64,000 nt of DNA, from positions 744,001 through 808,000 of the forward strand of contig NZ_JBDFMI010000001.1 of NCBI RefSeq assembly GCF_047238185.1. Reading direction: 5' to 3'. Positions 31,376-40,675 of the stretch are shown piece by piece. Made by a program: the position numbers and the translations under genes. Below the pieces are notes generated by a model that saw only the letters and a list, made by a program, of their open reading frames with translations, searched no databases and was not told the DNA's origin. The DNA comes from Bacillus_AD sp047238185. GTDB taxonomy: Bacteria; Bacillota; Bacilli; Bacillales; DSM-1321. Position 1 is the stretch's first letter. Every line of letters starts with the position of its first letter.

Positions 31376-32115
31376 GTTATGAACGTTTTGCATTTGTCTA
31401 TGACGCGTTGATGGAGGATGTGCCGTATGATCGCTGGATTTCGATGTTTATTGGCGAAATGCAGCGGGCAGGGGCAAGCGGTAAAGCGGTACTTGATGTT
31501 GGCTGCGGAACCGGGGAATTTTCCGTTCGTTTGGCTAAGGAAGGGTTTGAAGTATCCGGCGTTGATTTGTCGGAGGATATGCTCTCAATCGCCAGGGAAA
31601 AAGCTGGCGAACAAAAAGTCACCCTTAATCTGTATCATCAGAACATGGCACAATTGGAGACAGGAGAAACGTATGACGGAATAGTCATTTTCTGCGATTC
31701 GTTAAATTACCTCCAATTTCCTGAGGATGTAAAATCAACATTCGCTGCTGTATATGGACACCTTAAGCCCGGGGGAGTTTTTATGTTTGACGTCCATAGT
31801 GTCCATAAAATCGAAGATGTATTTATAAATGCAACATTCGCAGATGCAGGAGAGGATGTTTCATATATATGGAATTCCTTTTCGGGAGAAGAGGCGCACA
31901 GTGTGGAGCATGAGCTGACATTTTTCGTCAAGGATCCTACCAAGGATGTATATGAACGCTTTGAGGAAGACCATTACCAGCGCACCTATCCTATTGATAC
32001 CTATAAGCAGTGGCTAACAGATACTGGCTTCAAGATTGAAAGGATAACTGCTGATTTCACTGATCAGTCCCCGGATGGGAAAAGTGAACGAATTATGTTT
32101 GTTGTATCCAAATAA
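31372..32115 (+). CDS. yqeM: Class I SAM-dependent methyltransferase YqeM
   Basis: A 247-residue methyltransferase with motif I VLDVGCGTGEFSVRLA near residue 40, acidic motif II VSGVDLSEDML near 61 and post-I IVIFCDSLNYLQ near 105. The substrate is unknown. It ends the yqeG-yqeM run and is followed by a large bidirectional terminator facing comER. Confidence 0.9.
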   Translation: MSYERFAFVYDALMEDVPYDRWISMFIGEMQRAGASGKAVLDVGCGTGEFSVRLAKEGFEVSGVDLSEDMLSIAREKAGEQKVTLNLYHQNMAQLETGETYDGIVIFCDSLNYLQFPEDVKSTFAAVYGHLKPGGVFMFDVHSVHKIEDVFINATFADAGEDVSYIWNSFSGEEAHSVEHELTFFVKDPTKDVYERFEEDHYQRTYPIDTYKQWLTDTGFKIERITADFTDQSPDGKSERIMFVVSK

Positions 32116-32117
32116 AC

Positions 32118-32164
32118 AGATGCAAAAAAAAGATGACAAAGAATGTCATCTTTTTTTTGCATCT
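32118..32164. terminator. Bidirectional terminator between yqeM and comER
   Basis: A roughly 20 base-pair stem (AGATGCAAAAAAAAGATGAC against its reverse complement) with a very short loop and T runs on both strands. Confidence 0.93.
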
Positions 32165-32197
32165 AAGAAGGATTTTAGGTAAGGTTGCCGAAAGATA

Positions 32198-33025
32198 TCA
32201 ATATGGATGGTTGAATTCTCTTTCGATCTTTTGAAGTTCTTCCTCGAACTTTGTATGCGTCGCCTCAAACAAATGAGTAAAAACCTCTCCAAGCTCTTTT
32301 TCCATGACTTGTATTCCTTCGCCGGTTATGCCGCCTTTAACGCACACTTTCTCCTGTAATGTAGGCAAAGAATAATATCCGCTCTTCAGCAAATCCCCAA
32401 ACCCAATCAACATTTTTTCTGTCAAAATGGTGGCAGTTGCTTTTTCCACATCCGTCACCTTTACAGCCGCGTCGATAAACCTTTGGGCCAAAAAACTGAA
32501 AAAAGCAGGGCCGCATGAAACAATATCCGAAGAAACTCGTGTAATGGAATTATCAATTTCTACACTTTCGGATATGGAATGCGCCAAGTTCCTGACGATT
32601 TCTTTCCATTCCTCTGAACTTGATTCTCCGAAAGATAACAAGGATACCCCTGAAAGGGCCTTGTTTGTAATGCTTGGGATCCATCTTGCGACTTGGCAAA
32701 GAAGGACAGACTCCATCTGTTCAGTGGAAACGGGGCTTGTAATGGAAATGACTCCCTGTTGTTCAGTCGTCCATTTCTTTATTTCAAGAAACACAGGATA
32801 CATTTCACCCGGTTTCACACATACAAATAGCACATCGCTGTGAATGGTTATTTCCCTCAGGTTGGAGCTGATTGATACGTCAGGATATCGTTTTTGAAAG
32901 GCGGCGGCCTTTTCGTAGGTTCTGTTAAAAATGGAAAGCTCGTTTTCGGCGATTGTATTTGATTCAAGCATTGCCTCTCCAAGTATGGCTCCCATATTCC
33001 CAACGCCAATGATTCCCACTTTCAT
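32198..33025 (-). CDS. comER: Late competence protein ComER
   Basis: A 275-residue protein of the pyrroline-5-carboxylate reductase family, with the nucleotide-binding MKVGIIGVGNMGAILGEAML at the N-terminus and SSDIVSCGPAFFSFLAQRFIDAA in the C-terminal domain. In B. subtilis comER lies divergent from comEA and is not needed for DNA uptake; related reports link it to sporulation and biofilm control. GGGGGAGG lies before the ATG at 33025; the longer frame to 33052 has no such site. Confidence 0.93.
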   Translation of the reverse strand: MKVGIIGVGNMGAILGEAMLESNTIAENELSIFNRTYEKAAAFQKRYPDVSISSNLREITIHSDVLFVCVKPGEMYPVFLEIKKWTTEQQGVISITSPVSTEQMESVLLCQVARWIPSITNKALSGVSLLSFGESSSEEWKEIVRNLAHSISESVEIDNSITRVSSDIVSCGPAFFSFLAQRFIDAAVKVTDVEKATATILTEKMLIGFGDLLKSGYYSLPTLQEKVCVKGGITGEGIQVMEKELGEVFTHLFEATHTKFEEELQKIEREFNHPY

Positions 33026-33127
33026 TTGATCCTCCCCCTTCCCTTCGCACACTTACTTATCCTTATGCCTTATATCCACCGTATATGCTGCATGCAAAAG
33101 TAAATTTCAAAGAAAGGAGGCTTCCTA

Positions 33128-33763
33128 ATGAAATACCTTTCGGATAAGAAAAATATGGCTATAGCTGCTTTGGCTTTGACAGTAGCCGTGGGGGGGCTGC
33201 TCTGGTTCAGCCAATCCGGTAGCAGCTCGGATGCCCAGCAGCCTTGGGACACTGTAACCCAAACTGTCTCCAATGAGCCTAAAGCGAAAGAATCAACACC
33301 TGTAGAAGCTCCCAAGGTAATTAAAGTAGATATAAAAGGAGCTGTCCATGCTCCTGGTGTATTTATTGCTGAAAAGGATGACCGTATCCTCGACATCATT
33401 GAAAAAGCTGGTGGCTTCAAAAAAGAGGCGAATGCCAATGAAGTGAACTTAGCCCAACGGGTTGAAGATCAAATGACCATTTATGTACCGGTGGTAGGGG
33501 AGGAAACTGCTCCAGCTCCTGCTGTTTCAACAACTGGCCAGAATGCAGCCGCCGGAGGAAAACAAACGGATGGAAAAATCAATCTGAATACTGCCGATCA
33601 AACTCAGCTGCAGGAGTTAACTGGTATCGGCCCTTCAAAAGCGGAAGCTATTATCCAATATAGAACAGAAAAAGGTTCATTTTCATCTGTTGAAGATTTG
33701 AAGAATGTGAGCGGTATAGGAGAGAAAACCTTTGAAAAGATTAAAGATCAGATCAGCATTTAA
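33128..33763 (+). CDS. comEA: Competence DNA receptor ComEA
   Basis: Membrane-anchored receptor that binds incoming double-stranded DNA. The 211-residue protein has a membrane helix (residues about 12-30), a Ser/Ala/Pro linker, an SLBB-like domain (VDIKGAVHAPGVF ... IDIIEKAGGFKKEAN, about 70-115) and a C-terminal helix-hairpin-helix domain (INLNTADQTQLQELTGIGPSKAEAI, about 152-210). AAGGAGG lies before the ATG. First gene of comEA-comEB-comEC. A weak ComK-like AT box overlaps the leader. Confidence 0.95.
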   Translation: MKYLSDKKNMAIAALALTVAVGGLLWFSQSGSSSDAQQPWDTVTQTVSNEPKAKESTPVEAPKVIKVDIKGAVHAPGVFIAEKDDRILDIIEKAGGFKKEANANEVNLAQRVEDQMTIYVPVVGEETAPAPAVSTTGQNAAAGGKQTDGKINLNTADQTQLQELTGIGPSKAEAIIQYRTEKGSFSSVEDLKNVSGIGEKTFEKIKDQISI

Positions 33764-33854
33764 ATAGGGCGCCTACACTTATCCATAAAAACGCGGTAGA
33801 ATGGATTCGAGATGTTTCTTCAAAGATCATACTAGAGGGAAGAGGAGAATGAGT

Positions 33855-34415
33855 ATGGAGCGAATTAGCTGGGATCAATATTTTATGGCACAGAGCCATT
33901 TGCTTGCCTTGAGAAGTACATGCACACGCCTAACAGTTGGTGCAACAATTGTCAGGGACAACCGGATCATCGCCGGCGGCTATAATGGATCGATAGCAGG
34001 CGGTGTCCATTGTATAGATCAAGGCTGTTATGTCATCGACAACCATTGTGTAAGAACCATACATGCTGAAATGAATGCGTTGCTTCAGTGTGCGAAATTT
34101 GGTGTGCCTAGTGATGGAGCAGAAATTTATGTGACTCATTTTCCTTGCCTGCAGTGTTGCAAAAGTTTGATACAAGCAGGCATTAAAACGGTCCATTATG
34201 CGAAAGATTACAAGAACCATGAGTATGCATTGGAACTTTTCCGCCAATCAGGCGTTGCCCTTCATAAGGTTGCTTATGAACCGATTTTTTACGATGCTGC
34301 AGAGATCGAGAAAAAACAGTTGGTAGACGAGCTATTGTTAAAGTTGCGTGAAAACCATATTGAAGAAGAGGATTTAAAGCTTCTACAGCTTAAGTCTGAA
34401 GAACTGTTCAAATGA
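33855..34415 (+). CDS. comEB: dCMP deaminase ComEB
   Basis: Zinc-dependent deaminase converting dCMP to dUMP for thymidylate synthesis. The 186-residue protein has the zinc motifs HAEMNALLQCA near residue 69 and PCLQCC near 97. It sits in the comE operon, although B. subtilis data say it is not required for transformation itself. ATG 33855 follows AGAGGAG by seven bases; ATG 33849 is too close to that site. comEC follows after 13 bases. Confidence 0.95.
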   Translation: MERISWDQYFMAQSHLLALRSTCTRLTVGATIVRDNRIIAGGYNGSIAGGVHCIDQGCYVIDNHCVRTIHAEMNALLQCAKFGVPSDGAEIYVTHFPCLQCCKSLIQAGIKTVHYAKDYKNHEYALELFRQSGVALHKVAYEPIFYDAAEIEKKQLVDELLLKLRENHIEEEDLKLLQLKSEELFK

Positions 34416-34428
34416 CGGAGGTGATTCA

Positions 34429-36729
34429 TTGATTTTACTACTGGCCGCTGGAGCCATAATGGGTACAGCGGCCTTCCTTTTCAAGTGGCTTATTGCCGCT
34501 GTGACTGCCTCAGTATTTCTTCTGTTGTGTGTTTCCCATCATAAAAAAGGCATTATCTTATTTCTCTCCGCCTTTTATTTCTTCTTACTAATGGCTTTTT
34601 TTCATCATTATTTGCAGGCTACACGCTTATCGGAAGGGGATGCAGCTATCTTAGCTTCCTTTACTGATGTCCCTTCCATTGATGGATATTCATTTAAGGC
34701 GGCAGCTAATGTGGATGGCGAATCAGTCATCCTGCAGTATACATTCCGGTCTCTGCAAGAGAAGGAACAGATGCGGCGTGGATACAGGTTGGGGATGCGC
34801 TGCTCGCTTAAGGGGACATTTATCCGGCCAGAAAAGAGCCATAATCCTAATGGGTTCGATTATCGTTTTTATTTGCAGACAGAAGGGATTCACTGGATTT
34901 TTAAAAGTGAAGCTTTTCCGTTGCAGTCTTGCAGTCAACCAAAACAGACAATGATTGATAAAGTGAAGGAAATCCGGCTTAGAGGGCTGAATCATATTGA
35001 ACAATCATTTTCATCAGAATCGCGCGGTTTTGTGGCTGCCTTATTATTTGGGGAGAGCGGATGGATTGACGAAGAAACCTATTCCGCCTATAAAAGGCTT
35101 TCTTTAGTCCATATTCTGGCTATCTCAGGCCTTCATGTAACATTAGTATCTGCCGCTTTGTTCTATTTGGGCATCCGACTGGGAGCTGCAAGGGAAACGG
35201 TCCAGATCGTTCTAATCGTGGTTATGCCCATATACGCTATTTTAGCCGGGGGTGCCCCTTCCGTTGTGCGTGCTTGTCTCATGGTCATGCTATTCTTGTC
35301 ATTATCCATAATCAGAAAAAGAATTTCTTCCCTTACCGTCCTTTGCACTGTTTTCTTATTGTTTGCCATTATCCATCCTTTCTCCATGTATCAGGCCGGC
35401 TTTCAGCTATCCTTCTTCATCACTTTTTCCCTCCTGATGAGCTGGAAGATAATCGGCTACGCCCAATTCAAAAATAAAGCGGTTCAATCGCTTCTGGTCA
35501 CTTGTATATGCCAGTTGGCTTCATTGCCCATCATCCTTTATCATTTCCAAAACATTGCACTATGGGGGTTCATTTGGAACGTCCTCTATATTCCTTTATA
35601 TACATTCTTTCTTTTGCCCCTATCCTTCGTGTCATTCCTCTTTTCGGTTGTGGGTTTCCCTTTCGCAGGAAACATTATCGCATTAACGGATTACAGTTTC
35701 CATTATAGCAATTCAGTTGCCTTATGGATGAAGGATGCCCCTCTGATACAGCTTTCCTTTGCAAAACCAGGGATTTTATGTATATGTTTGCTGTTAGCTT
35801 TATTCATCTATTTCTTTTATGCTTGGGAGAAACGTCTATATCGTTTGGTTCGCAAGGTTGGAATCTTCATTCTTGCTCTTCATCTTTTGCTTTACTTTAG
35901 TGTATACCTGTCCCCTTATGGTGAGGTGACACTAATTGATGTCGGGCAAGGAGACAGTATATTAATGAAAAGGCCATTTGGAAAAGGGATATATTTAGTA
36001 GATGCGGGCGGAATCCTTTCATTTAGCCAGGAGGAATGGATGAAGAAAAGGAAAGCATTTGATCCTGGAAAAGAAATTGTCGTCCCGTTTTTATTGAGTA
36101 AAGGCATCCGTTCGCTGGACGCATTCATCCTCACACACGATGACGCAGACCATATAGGGGGAGCTTTGGCCGTATTGGAAAATATTCAAGTAAAGGAACT
36201 AATCATTCCAGAAGCATTGCTGCAACAGTTTCAAACAACGGCAGTATGGAATGTAGCGGTGAAGAGGAGGATACCGATAAAGGCAGTAAAGTCCGGGTAT
36301 GGATGGAGGAAAGGCGGAGACGTGTTCCGCATTGTGCATCCTAGCCAATATGAAGGGGATTCTAATGAAACATCGATTGTCCTTTGGGCTAAAATAGGCG
36401 GGATAAGCTGGCTGATGACAGGCGATTTAGGAATGGAAGGGGAAGCTAAATTGTTACGGAGCTATCCGCAATTAAAAGCGGATGTATTAAAGATTGGGCA
36501 TCATGGAAGCAAAACATCCACCTCACCTTTGCTTTTAGATACGCTTATGCCAAAAATAGCCTGTGTATCCGTTGGAAAAAACAACCGTTATCATCATCCT
36601 CATGCATCTGTGCTGAACGAATTGGACAAAAGAAAAATTCCGCTTCTTAGGACAGATCAACAGGGGGCTATTACGTATTCCTTCCGTTACGGGCAGCATA
36701 AAGGAACCTTTTCAGTCATGTCGCCATAG
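34429..36729 (+). CDS. comEC: Competence DNA channel protein ComEC
   Basis: Polytopic membrane protein thought to form the pore for single-stranded DNA entry. The 766-residue protein has N-terminal helices, an OB-fold/DUF4131 part (GMRCSLKGTF ... YRFYLQTEGI), the competence domain (VHILAISGLHVTLVSAALF near 228, multiple helices) and a C-terminal metallo-beta-lactamase domain. The last contains LTHDDADHIGGALAVLE near 564 and DVLKIGHHGSKTSTS near 685, a possible nuclease for the degraded strand. A TTG start follows CGGAGGTG. No frameshift is seen, so the uptake gene is intact. Confidence 0.95.
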   Translation: MILLLAAGAIMGTAAFLFKWLIAAVTASVFLLLCVSHHKKGIILFLSAFYFFLLMAFFHHYLQATRLSEGDAAILASFTDVPSIDGYSFKAAANVDGESVILQYTFRSLQEKEQMRRGYRLGMRCSLKGTFIRPEKSHNPNGFDYRFYLQTEGIHWIFKSEAFPLQSCSQPKQTMIDKVKEIRLRGLNHIEQSFSSESRGFVAALLFGESGWIDEETYSAYKRLSLVHILAISGLHVTLVSAALFYLGIRLGAARETVQIVLIVVMPIYAILAGGAPSVVRACLMVMLFLSLSIIRKRISSLTVLCTVFLLFAIIHPFSMYQAGFQLSFFITFSLLMSWKIIGYAQFKNKAVQSLLVTCICQLASLPIILYHFQNIALWGFIWNVLYIPLYTFFLLPLSFVSFLFSVVGFPFAGNIIALTDYSFHYSNSVALWMKDAPLIQLSFAKPGILCICLLLALFIYFFYAWEKRLYRLVRKVGIFILALHLLLYFSVYLSPYGEVTLIDVGQGDSILMKRPFGKGIYLVDAGGILSFSQEEWMKKRKAFDPGKEIVVPFLLSKGIRSLDAFILTHDDADHIGGALAVLENIQVKELIIPEALLQQFQTTAVWNVAVKRRIPIKAVKSGYGWRKGGDVFRIVHPSQYEGDSNETSIVLWAKIGGISWLMTGDLGMEGEAKLLRSYPQLKADVLKIGHHGSKTSTSPLLLDTLMPKIACVSVGKNNRYHHPHASVLNELDKRKIPLLRTDQQGAITYSFRYGQHKGTFSVMSP

Positions 36730-36801
36730 TATACCCATGTAAGGAAAGTAGCATAGAAACAAAAACGACCCCCCTAAAGAATGGAAGGTCTATGTACCCT
36801 G

Positions 36802-36936
36802 TTATGATCCCACATATTTAATCACGGTTGCAATAATGAACATAGTTGCGAAGAAGCCGAAGGATACGACGAAGGCTACACCTGAGTCATTCAGGTCATT
36901 ACGTTTGGATTGAACATCTTTTTCAAATGTATTCAT
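36802..36936 (-). CDS. yqzM: YqzM family small membrane protein
   Basis: A 44-residue protein starting MNTFEKDVQSKRNDLNDSG and continuing as one membrane helix (VAFVVSFGFFATMFIIATVI). It has the length and position of B. subtilis YqzM, between comEC and holA on the opposite strand. AGGAGGG lies just upstream, and TATAAT preceded by TGG lies at about 36973-36978 on the minus strand as a likely -10. Function unknown. Confidence 0.85.
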   Translation of the reverse strand: MNTFEKDVQSKRNDLNDSGVAFVVSFGFFATMFIIATVIKYVGS

Positions 36937-36950
36937 TTTCCATCCCTCCT

Positions 36951-37271
36951 TTTTCATAACTAGTATAAGCTATTATACCAAAAAAATCCATAAAGGCTGA
37001 GGGCGTTTTCCACTACTAGTAAGAGTTGTCACAAATAGTTTATACCTAAGGGGCAATTCTATAAGTACAGCGTTGTGCGAAATACTCGCCTTACCGTAGA
37101 TGCGTGGGCACCCGGGGCTTATAAATCTGCGTTCATATAGATAAGGGGCCATAAAGCCTGGCTTAAAGGCGTTGGCCCCTGTCCTATTGTCATCAGCTGT
37201 TTCGTTTTCTCTTGATTAATGCAGTAATCATCGCTACCATAATGGTATTAAAGGTAAAATGAGGCGATTTT
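36951..37271 (+). other. Gene-free interval between yqzM and holA
   Basis: No gene is supported in these roughly 320 bases. The yqzM promoter occupies the left end. A compound hairpin lies at 37145-37179 (listed separately). The right end holds the holA ribosome binding site GAGGCG. Confidence 0.5.
37145..37179 (+). repeat. Compound hairpin upstream of holA
   Basis: GGGGCCA at 37145 pairs with TGGCCCC at 37173, enclosing a second pairing AGCC/GGC around GGCTTAAAGGC. It is GC-rich and not followed by T, so it is not a standard terminator. It lies 90 bases before the holA start and may be a leader structure. Confidence 0.5.
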
Positions 37272-38300
37272 GTGGTTTTGAATGTTTGGAGACAGATAAC
37301 AAAAAAGGATTTTGCTCCTTTGTATTTAATATATGGACCAGAACAGTTTATGAGTCAGGAAACGATTGCGAAATTAAAGGATTCCGCATTGAATGAAGAT
37401 GAGCTCGAATTTAATGTTTCTTCCTTTGATATGGAAGAAACACCGGTTCAGGCTGCGATAGAAGAAGCGGAGACGTTCCCTTTTATGGGAGAACGGAAAT
37501 TGATTATCATACATAATCCGACGTTTTTAACGGCGGAAAAAACCAAGGAAAAAGTGGTGCATGATGTTCAGGCTCTTTTGGATTATATAGATAATCCTTC
37601 CCCTTTCAGCATTATGGTCATTTCAGCGCCCTATGAAAAATTGGATGAACGGAAAAAGATAACGAAACAATTAAAACGGCAATGTACGGTTGTTGAAGCA
37701 AAACGATTGAAAGACCAGGAATTGCGTGAATGGGCCATCCAGCAGGCAAAAGCATTCGGAGCCGAGATAGACGGCGAGGCAGTGGACCATTTGATTGCCA
37801 TATCGGGGCATAATTTATTGCTTCTATCGAATGAGCTGCAGAAGATGGCTCTTTTCGTTCAGGATGAACGAGTAATCTCGGTGCAGACAGTTGATACAAT
37901 GGCATCAAAATCGTTGGAGCAAACGATTTTGACGTTGGTTGATTTTATCATGAACAGAAAGACCGGGGCGGCAATTGAGTTGCTGCAGGCGTTGTTGAGG
38001 CAGAAAGAGGAACCAATCAAAATACTGGCTTTGATGGCCTCGCAGATACGTATTATGTATGTTTCAAAAGAAATGGCGAGGAATGGGTACGGGCAGCAAA
38101 AAATTGCCTCTCACTTAAAGGTCCATCCGTTCCGTGTGAAATTGGCTATAGAAAAAGCACGGTCGTTCTCCCAAAAAGAAATGATGCGTGTGCTCGACCG
38201 GATTGCGGATGCTGATTACAAAATGAAGACGGGACAAATGGATAAGGCATTGCTGTTGGAATTAATTATTTTTCAGATAGGAAGAACGAATAGCCAATAG
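37272..38300 (+). CDS. holA: DNA polymerase III delta subunit HolA (YqeN)
   Basis: Clamp-loader subunit that opens the sliding clamp during replication. The 342-residue protein has APLYLIYGPEQFMSQE near residue 16, AETFPFMGERKLIIIHNP near 69, YEKLDERKKITKQLKRQ near 117 and the C-terminal collar part (HPFRVKLAIEKARSFS). These closely track B. subtilis HolA, including the MVxxVW start from a GTG codon. A terminator follows, shared with the convergent rpsT region. Confidence 0.95.
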   Translation: MVLNVWRQITKKDFAPLYLIYGPEQFMSQETIAKLKDSALNEDELEFNVSSFDMEETPVQAAIEEAETFPFMGERKLIIIHNPTFLTAEKTKEKVVHDVQALLDYIDNPSPFSIMVISAPYEKLDERKKITKQLKRQCTVVEAKRLKDQELREWAIQQAKAFGAEIDGEAVDHLIAISGHNLLLLSNELQKMALFVQDERVISVQTVDTMASKSLEQTILTLVDFIMNRKTGAAIELLQALLRQKEEPIKILALMASQIRIMYVSKEMARNGYGQQKIASHLKVHPFRVKLAIEKARSFSQKEMMRVLDRIADADYKMKTGQMDKALLLELIIFQIGRTNSQ

Positions 38301-38320
38301 CCCTTTTGGAGAAGGCATAC

Positions 38321-38352
38321 AAAAAAGCCCCTTTCGAGGAAAGGGGCTTTTC
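38321..38352 (+). terminator. Terminator after holA
   Basis: An AAAAGCCCCTTTC / GAAAGGGGCTTTT hairpin is followed by CGTTCG. It can act in both directions. Confidence 0.85.
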
Positions 38353-38368
38353 GTTCGTTATCGGCAGT

Positions 38369-38395
38369 AAAAAACGATCCTATGGATCGTTTTAT
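38369..38395 (-). terminator. Terminator after rpsT
   Basis: On the minus strand AAAACGATCC and GGATCGTTTT form a tight hairpin directly behind the rpsT stop, followed by TT. Confidence 0.8.
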
Positions 38396-38658
38396 TATGC
38401 GTTAAGACTGTTTAGTCTTTTAGTTAAACGAGATTTTTTGCGGGCAGCCGCGTTTTTATGGATAATTCCTTTAGAAGCAGCTTTGTCCAACTTTCTTACA
38501 GCTGCTAAAAGAGCATCTTTTGAATTTTCATCATTGTTTGCAATTGCAGCTTCAGCGTTTTTAACAGCAGTACGCATAGAAGATTTAGCAGTAATGTTGT
38601 TAGCTCTTCTTAGCTCAGCAGTTTTTACACGTTTGATAGCAGATTTAATGTTTGGCAT
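38395..38658 (-). CDS. rpsT: Ribosomal protein S20
   Basis: Primary 16S rRNA-binding protein of the 30S subunit. The 87-residue basic helical protein starts MPNIKSAIKRVKTAELRRANN and ends SRLTKRLNSLNA, typical of S20. AGGAGGTGAC lies before the ATG. It is transcribed alone against its neighbours, from a SigA promoter about 80 bases upstream. Confidence 0.98.
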   Translation of the reverse strand: MPNIKSAIKRVKTAELRRANNITAKSSMRTAVKNAEAAIANNDENSKDALLAAVRKLDKAASKGIIHKNAAARKKSRLTKRLNSLNA

Positions 38659-38736
38659 TCCGGTGTCACCTCCTATATTAGGAATCGAGATATATGAACT
38701 CGACTTTTCAAATTCATTAGTTAAGCAACAAAAATC

Positions 38737-38765
38737 ATTTTAACAGAGTGACTTTTATATTGCAA
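38737..38765 (-). promoter_or_regulatory. SigA promoter of rpsT
   Basis: On the minus strand TTGCAA (38760-38765) and TAAAAT (38737-38742) with 17-base spacing, leaving a leader of about 70 bases before the S20 start. The remaining 200 bases up to gpr show no gene and no clear SigG promoter. Confidence 0.7.
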
Positions 38766-38963
38766 TACTAATAATGATTGTACACTATGGATACCTTGAA
38801 TGTAAAAGGATTTTTATCAAAATATGTTAGAAAAGCATGAGAGGTCGTTATTAAGCTATTCTTAGGGCTGCTGCTTCCATGCCGGAAGTTTAATGAAAAG
38901 GGAATAAAGAAGATGCAAGGGAGAAAACCTAATCCTAAATAGGCATAAATCGGAGGGATAAGG

Positions 38964-40082
38964 ATGAGTGGACAATTAGATCTTAGCCAATATGCAGTAC
39001 GTACGGATCTTGCGATTGAAGCTAGAGAGCTTACTCTCCAGGACCAAACAGTGTCAGGAGAAAAAGACCAATCCAATATTGCAGGTGTCATTATAAAAGA
39101 AAAAAAGGTGGAGGATATCAACATTTCTCTCATTCAAGTGACTGAAGAAGGCGCAAAGCAAATCGGCAAAAAACCTGGTACCTATACGACTATTGAAGTA
39201 CAGGGTATCCGTTCGGGCGACAGCGAGACACAAATGCGTGTGGAAAGAGTATTCGCCCAGGAATTTTCTTATTTTTTGCAATCCCTCCACATTTCCAAGG
39301 ATAGCTCTGTATTGGTGGTCGGATTAGGGAATGATCAGGTTACCCCTGATGCTCTTGGCCCATGGGCAGTTGAGAATTTGATCATTACACGGCATTTATT
39401 CGCTTTGCAGCCTGAATCGGTACAGGATGGGTTCCGGTCTGTTAGTGCCATTACCCCTGGCGTAATGGGGATGACAGGGGTGGAAACGAGCGATATCATA
39501 TCCGGAGTTGTCGAAAAGATAAAACCTGATTTTATCATTGCCATTGATGCATTGGCCGCCCGCTCGCTGGATAGAGTGAACGCAACCATCCAAATTTCCG
39601 ATACTGGTATTCATCCCGGTTCAGGTGTAGGGAATAAAAGGAAAGAACTAAGTAAAGAAACATTGGGCATTCCTGTTTTATCCATCGGCATACCGACAGT
39701 TGTTGATGCGGTTACGATTACTTCCGATACAATCGATTATATATTGAAGCACTTTGGGAAAGAATTGAAGGAAGGAGACCGGCCATCCAGGGCACTCGCT
39801 CCGGCAGGAATGAATTTTGGAAAGAGAAAAGAGCTTTCGGATGAAGATATGCCAGGAAATGAAGAGAGGCAAACATTCATGGGGTTGATAGGAACCTTGC
39901 CAGAGGATGAAAAAAGAAAATTCATCCATGAAGTGTTGACCCCATTGGGCCATAATCTAATGGTGACTCCTAAAGAAGTGGACATCTTTGTCAAGGATAT
40001 GGCCAACTTAGTGGCCAACGGCTTGAATGCTGCCCTTCATGAAGCAATCGACCAAGACAATACCGGATTTTATACCCGTTGA
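38964..40082 (+). CDS. gpr: Germination protease GPR
   Basis: Aspartyl-type protease that degrades small acid-soluble spore proteins on germination. The 372-residue zymogen has SQYAVRTDLAIEAREL near residue 7, where the family removes its propeptide, then VLVVGLGNDQVTPDALGP near 115, SAITPGVMGMTGVETSDII near 155 and DFIIAIDALAARS near 193. GGAGGGATAAGG precedes the ATG. In B. subtilis spoIIP follows gpr; here yqxA follows within about 100 bases. Confidence 0.96.
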   Translation: MSGQLDLSQYAVRTDLAIEARELTLQDQTVSGEKDQSNIAGVIIKEKKVEDINISLIQVTEEGAKQIGKKPGTYTTIEVQGIRSGDSETQMRVERVFAQEFSYFLQSLHISKDSSVLVVGLGNDQVTPDALGPWAVENLIITRHLFALQPESVQDGFRSVSAITPGVMGMTGVETSDIISGVVEKIKPDFIIAIDALAARSLDRVNATIQISDTGIHPGSGVGNKRKELSKETLGIPVLSIGIPTVVDAVTITSDTIDYILKHFGKELKEGDRPSRALAPAGMNFGKRKELSDEDMPGNEERQTFMGLIGTLPEDEKRKFIHEVLTPLGHNLMVTPKEVDIFVKDMANLVANGLNAALHEAIDQDNTGFYTR

Positions 40083-40185
40083 TAGAGTTGGAAGAATTAA
40101 CTGTTCTTTCTAAGGGCCCACATTCATAATCTAGTAACAGAAGTAATAGACTGTAACGAATGAAGTAGAAAGAAGGATGAATACT

Positions 40186-40515
40186 ATGATCCGTTTTTTC
40201 CTTAAGAGTTTTTGCATTATGCTTCTTTTTTTCGTGGGCATTATACTCGGCATGCAAAAAGCGAATACCGGCCTTGTTCAAATGAGGGGATATGAGGATC
40301 CTTCATTATACAGTGCAGCAAGTATAGATGAAAAGGACGGGGAGATAGATGCCCGGTTGCTGGGGACTAAGTTTAATAGCCATGATCTAGAGGATAAAAA
40401 GAAAAAAATGCAGGAAATGAAGGCGTTCAACGCCTTTTCAACCTTGGGGAAAAAGGCGACGGAGGGAACGAAGGAAGTAACAGAGCGAATTATCGGCTTT
40501 ATAGTCCGTGATTAA
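40186..40515 (+). CDS. yqxA: DUF3679 protein YqxA
   Basis: A 109-residue protein with an N-terminal membrane helix (FCIMLLFFVGIILGM), then MQKANTGLVQMRGYEDPS, the DUF3679 signature, and a charged C-terminal helix. It occurs near gpr and spoIIP in bacilli and is likely sporulation-linked (inference). ATG 40186 stands eight bases after GAAGGA; ATG 40177 overlaps that site. No part of spoIIP lies between it and gpr. Confidence 0.85.
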   Translation: MIRFFLKSFCIMLLFFVGIILGMQKANTGLVQMRGYEDPSLYSAASIDEKDGEIDARLLGTKFNSHDLEDKKKKMQEMKAFNAFSTLGKKATEGTKEVTERIIGFIVRD

Positions 40516-40520
40516 ATAAG

Positions 40521-40546
40521 ACAGCCTTGATGAGGCTGTTTTTTAT
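40521..40546 (+). terminator. Terminator after yqxA
   Basis: An ACAGCC / GGCTGT stem is followed by six T. Confidence 0.85.
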
Positions 40547-40675
40547 ATGTCTGCATTCACATGGAGAGCAGAGCCCTTCTTTTTCTGCGCCTTTCAACAA
40601 AATATTGAATCTTGCTTTTTTCATTGTTATAATGAAAAATAGTGTATTTGTGTCGACTTACAGGAGTGAAAATGA

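Noticed and set aside
33096..33108. ComK-like AT box AAAA-N5-TTTC before comEA
   Set aside because: Only one imperfect box is visible; a functional ComK site needs two at a defined distance.
33779..33787. Single TTATCCATA similar to a DnaA box between comEA and comEB
   Set aside because: Isolated near-match in AT-rich sequence, without a cluster.
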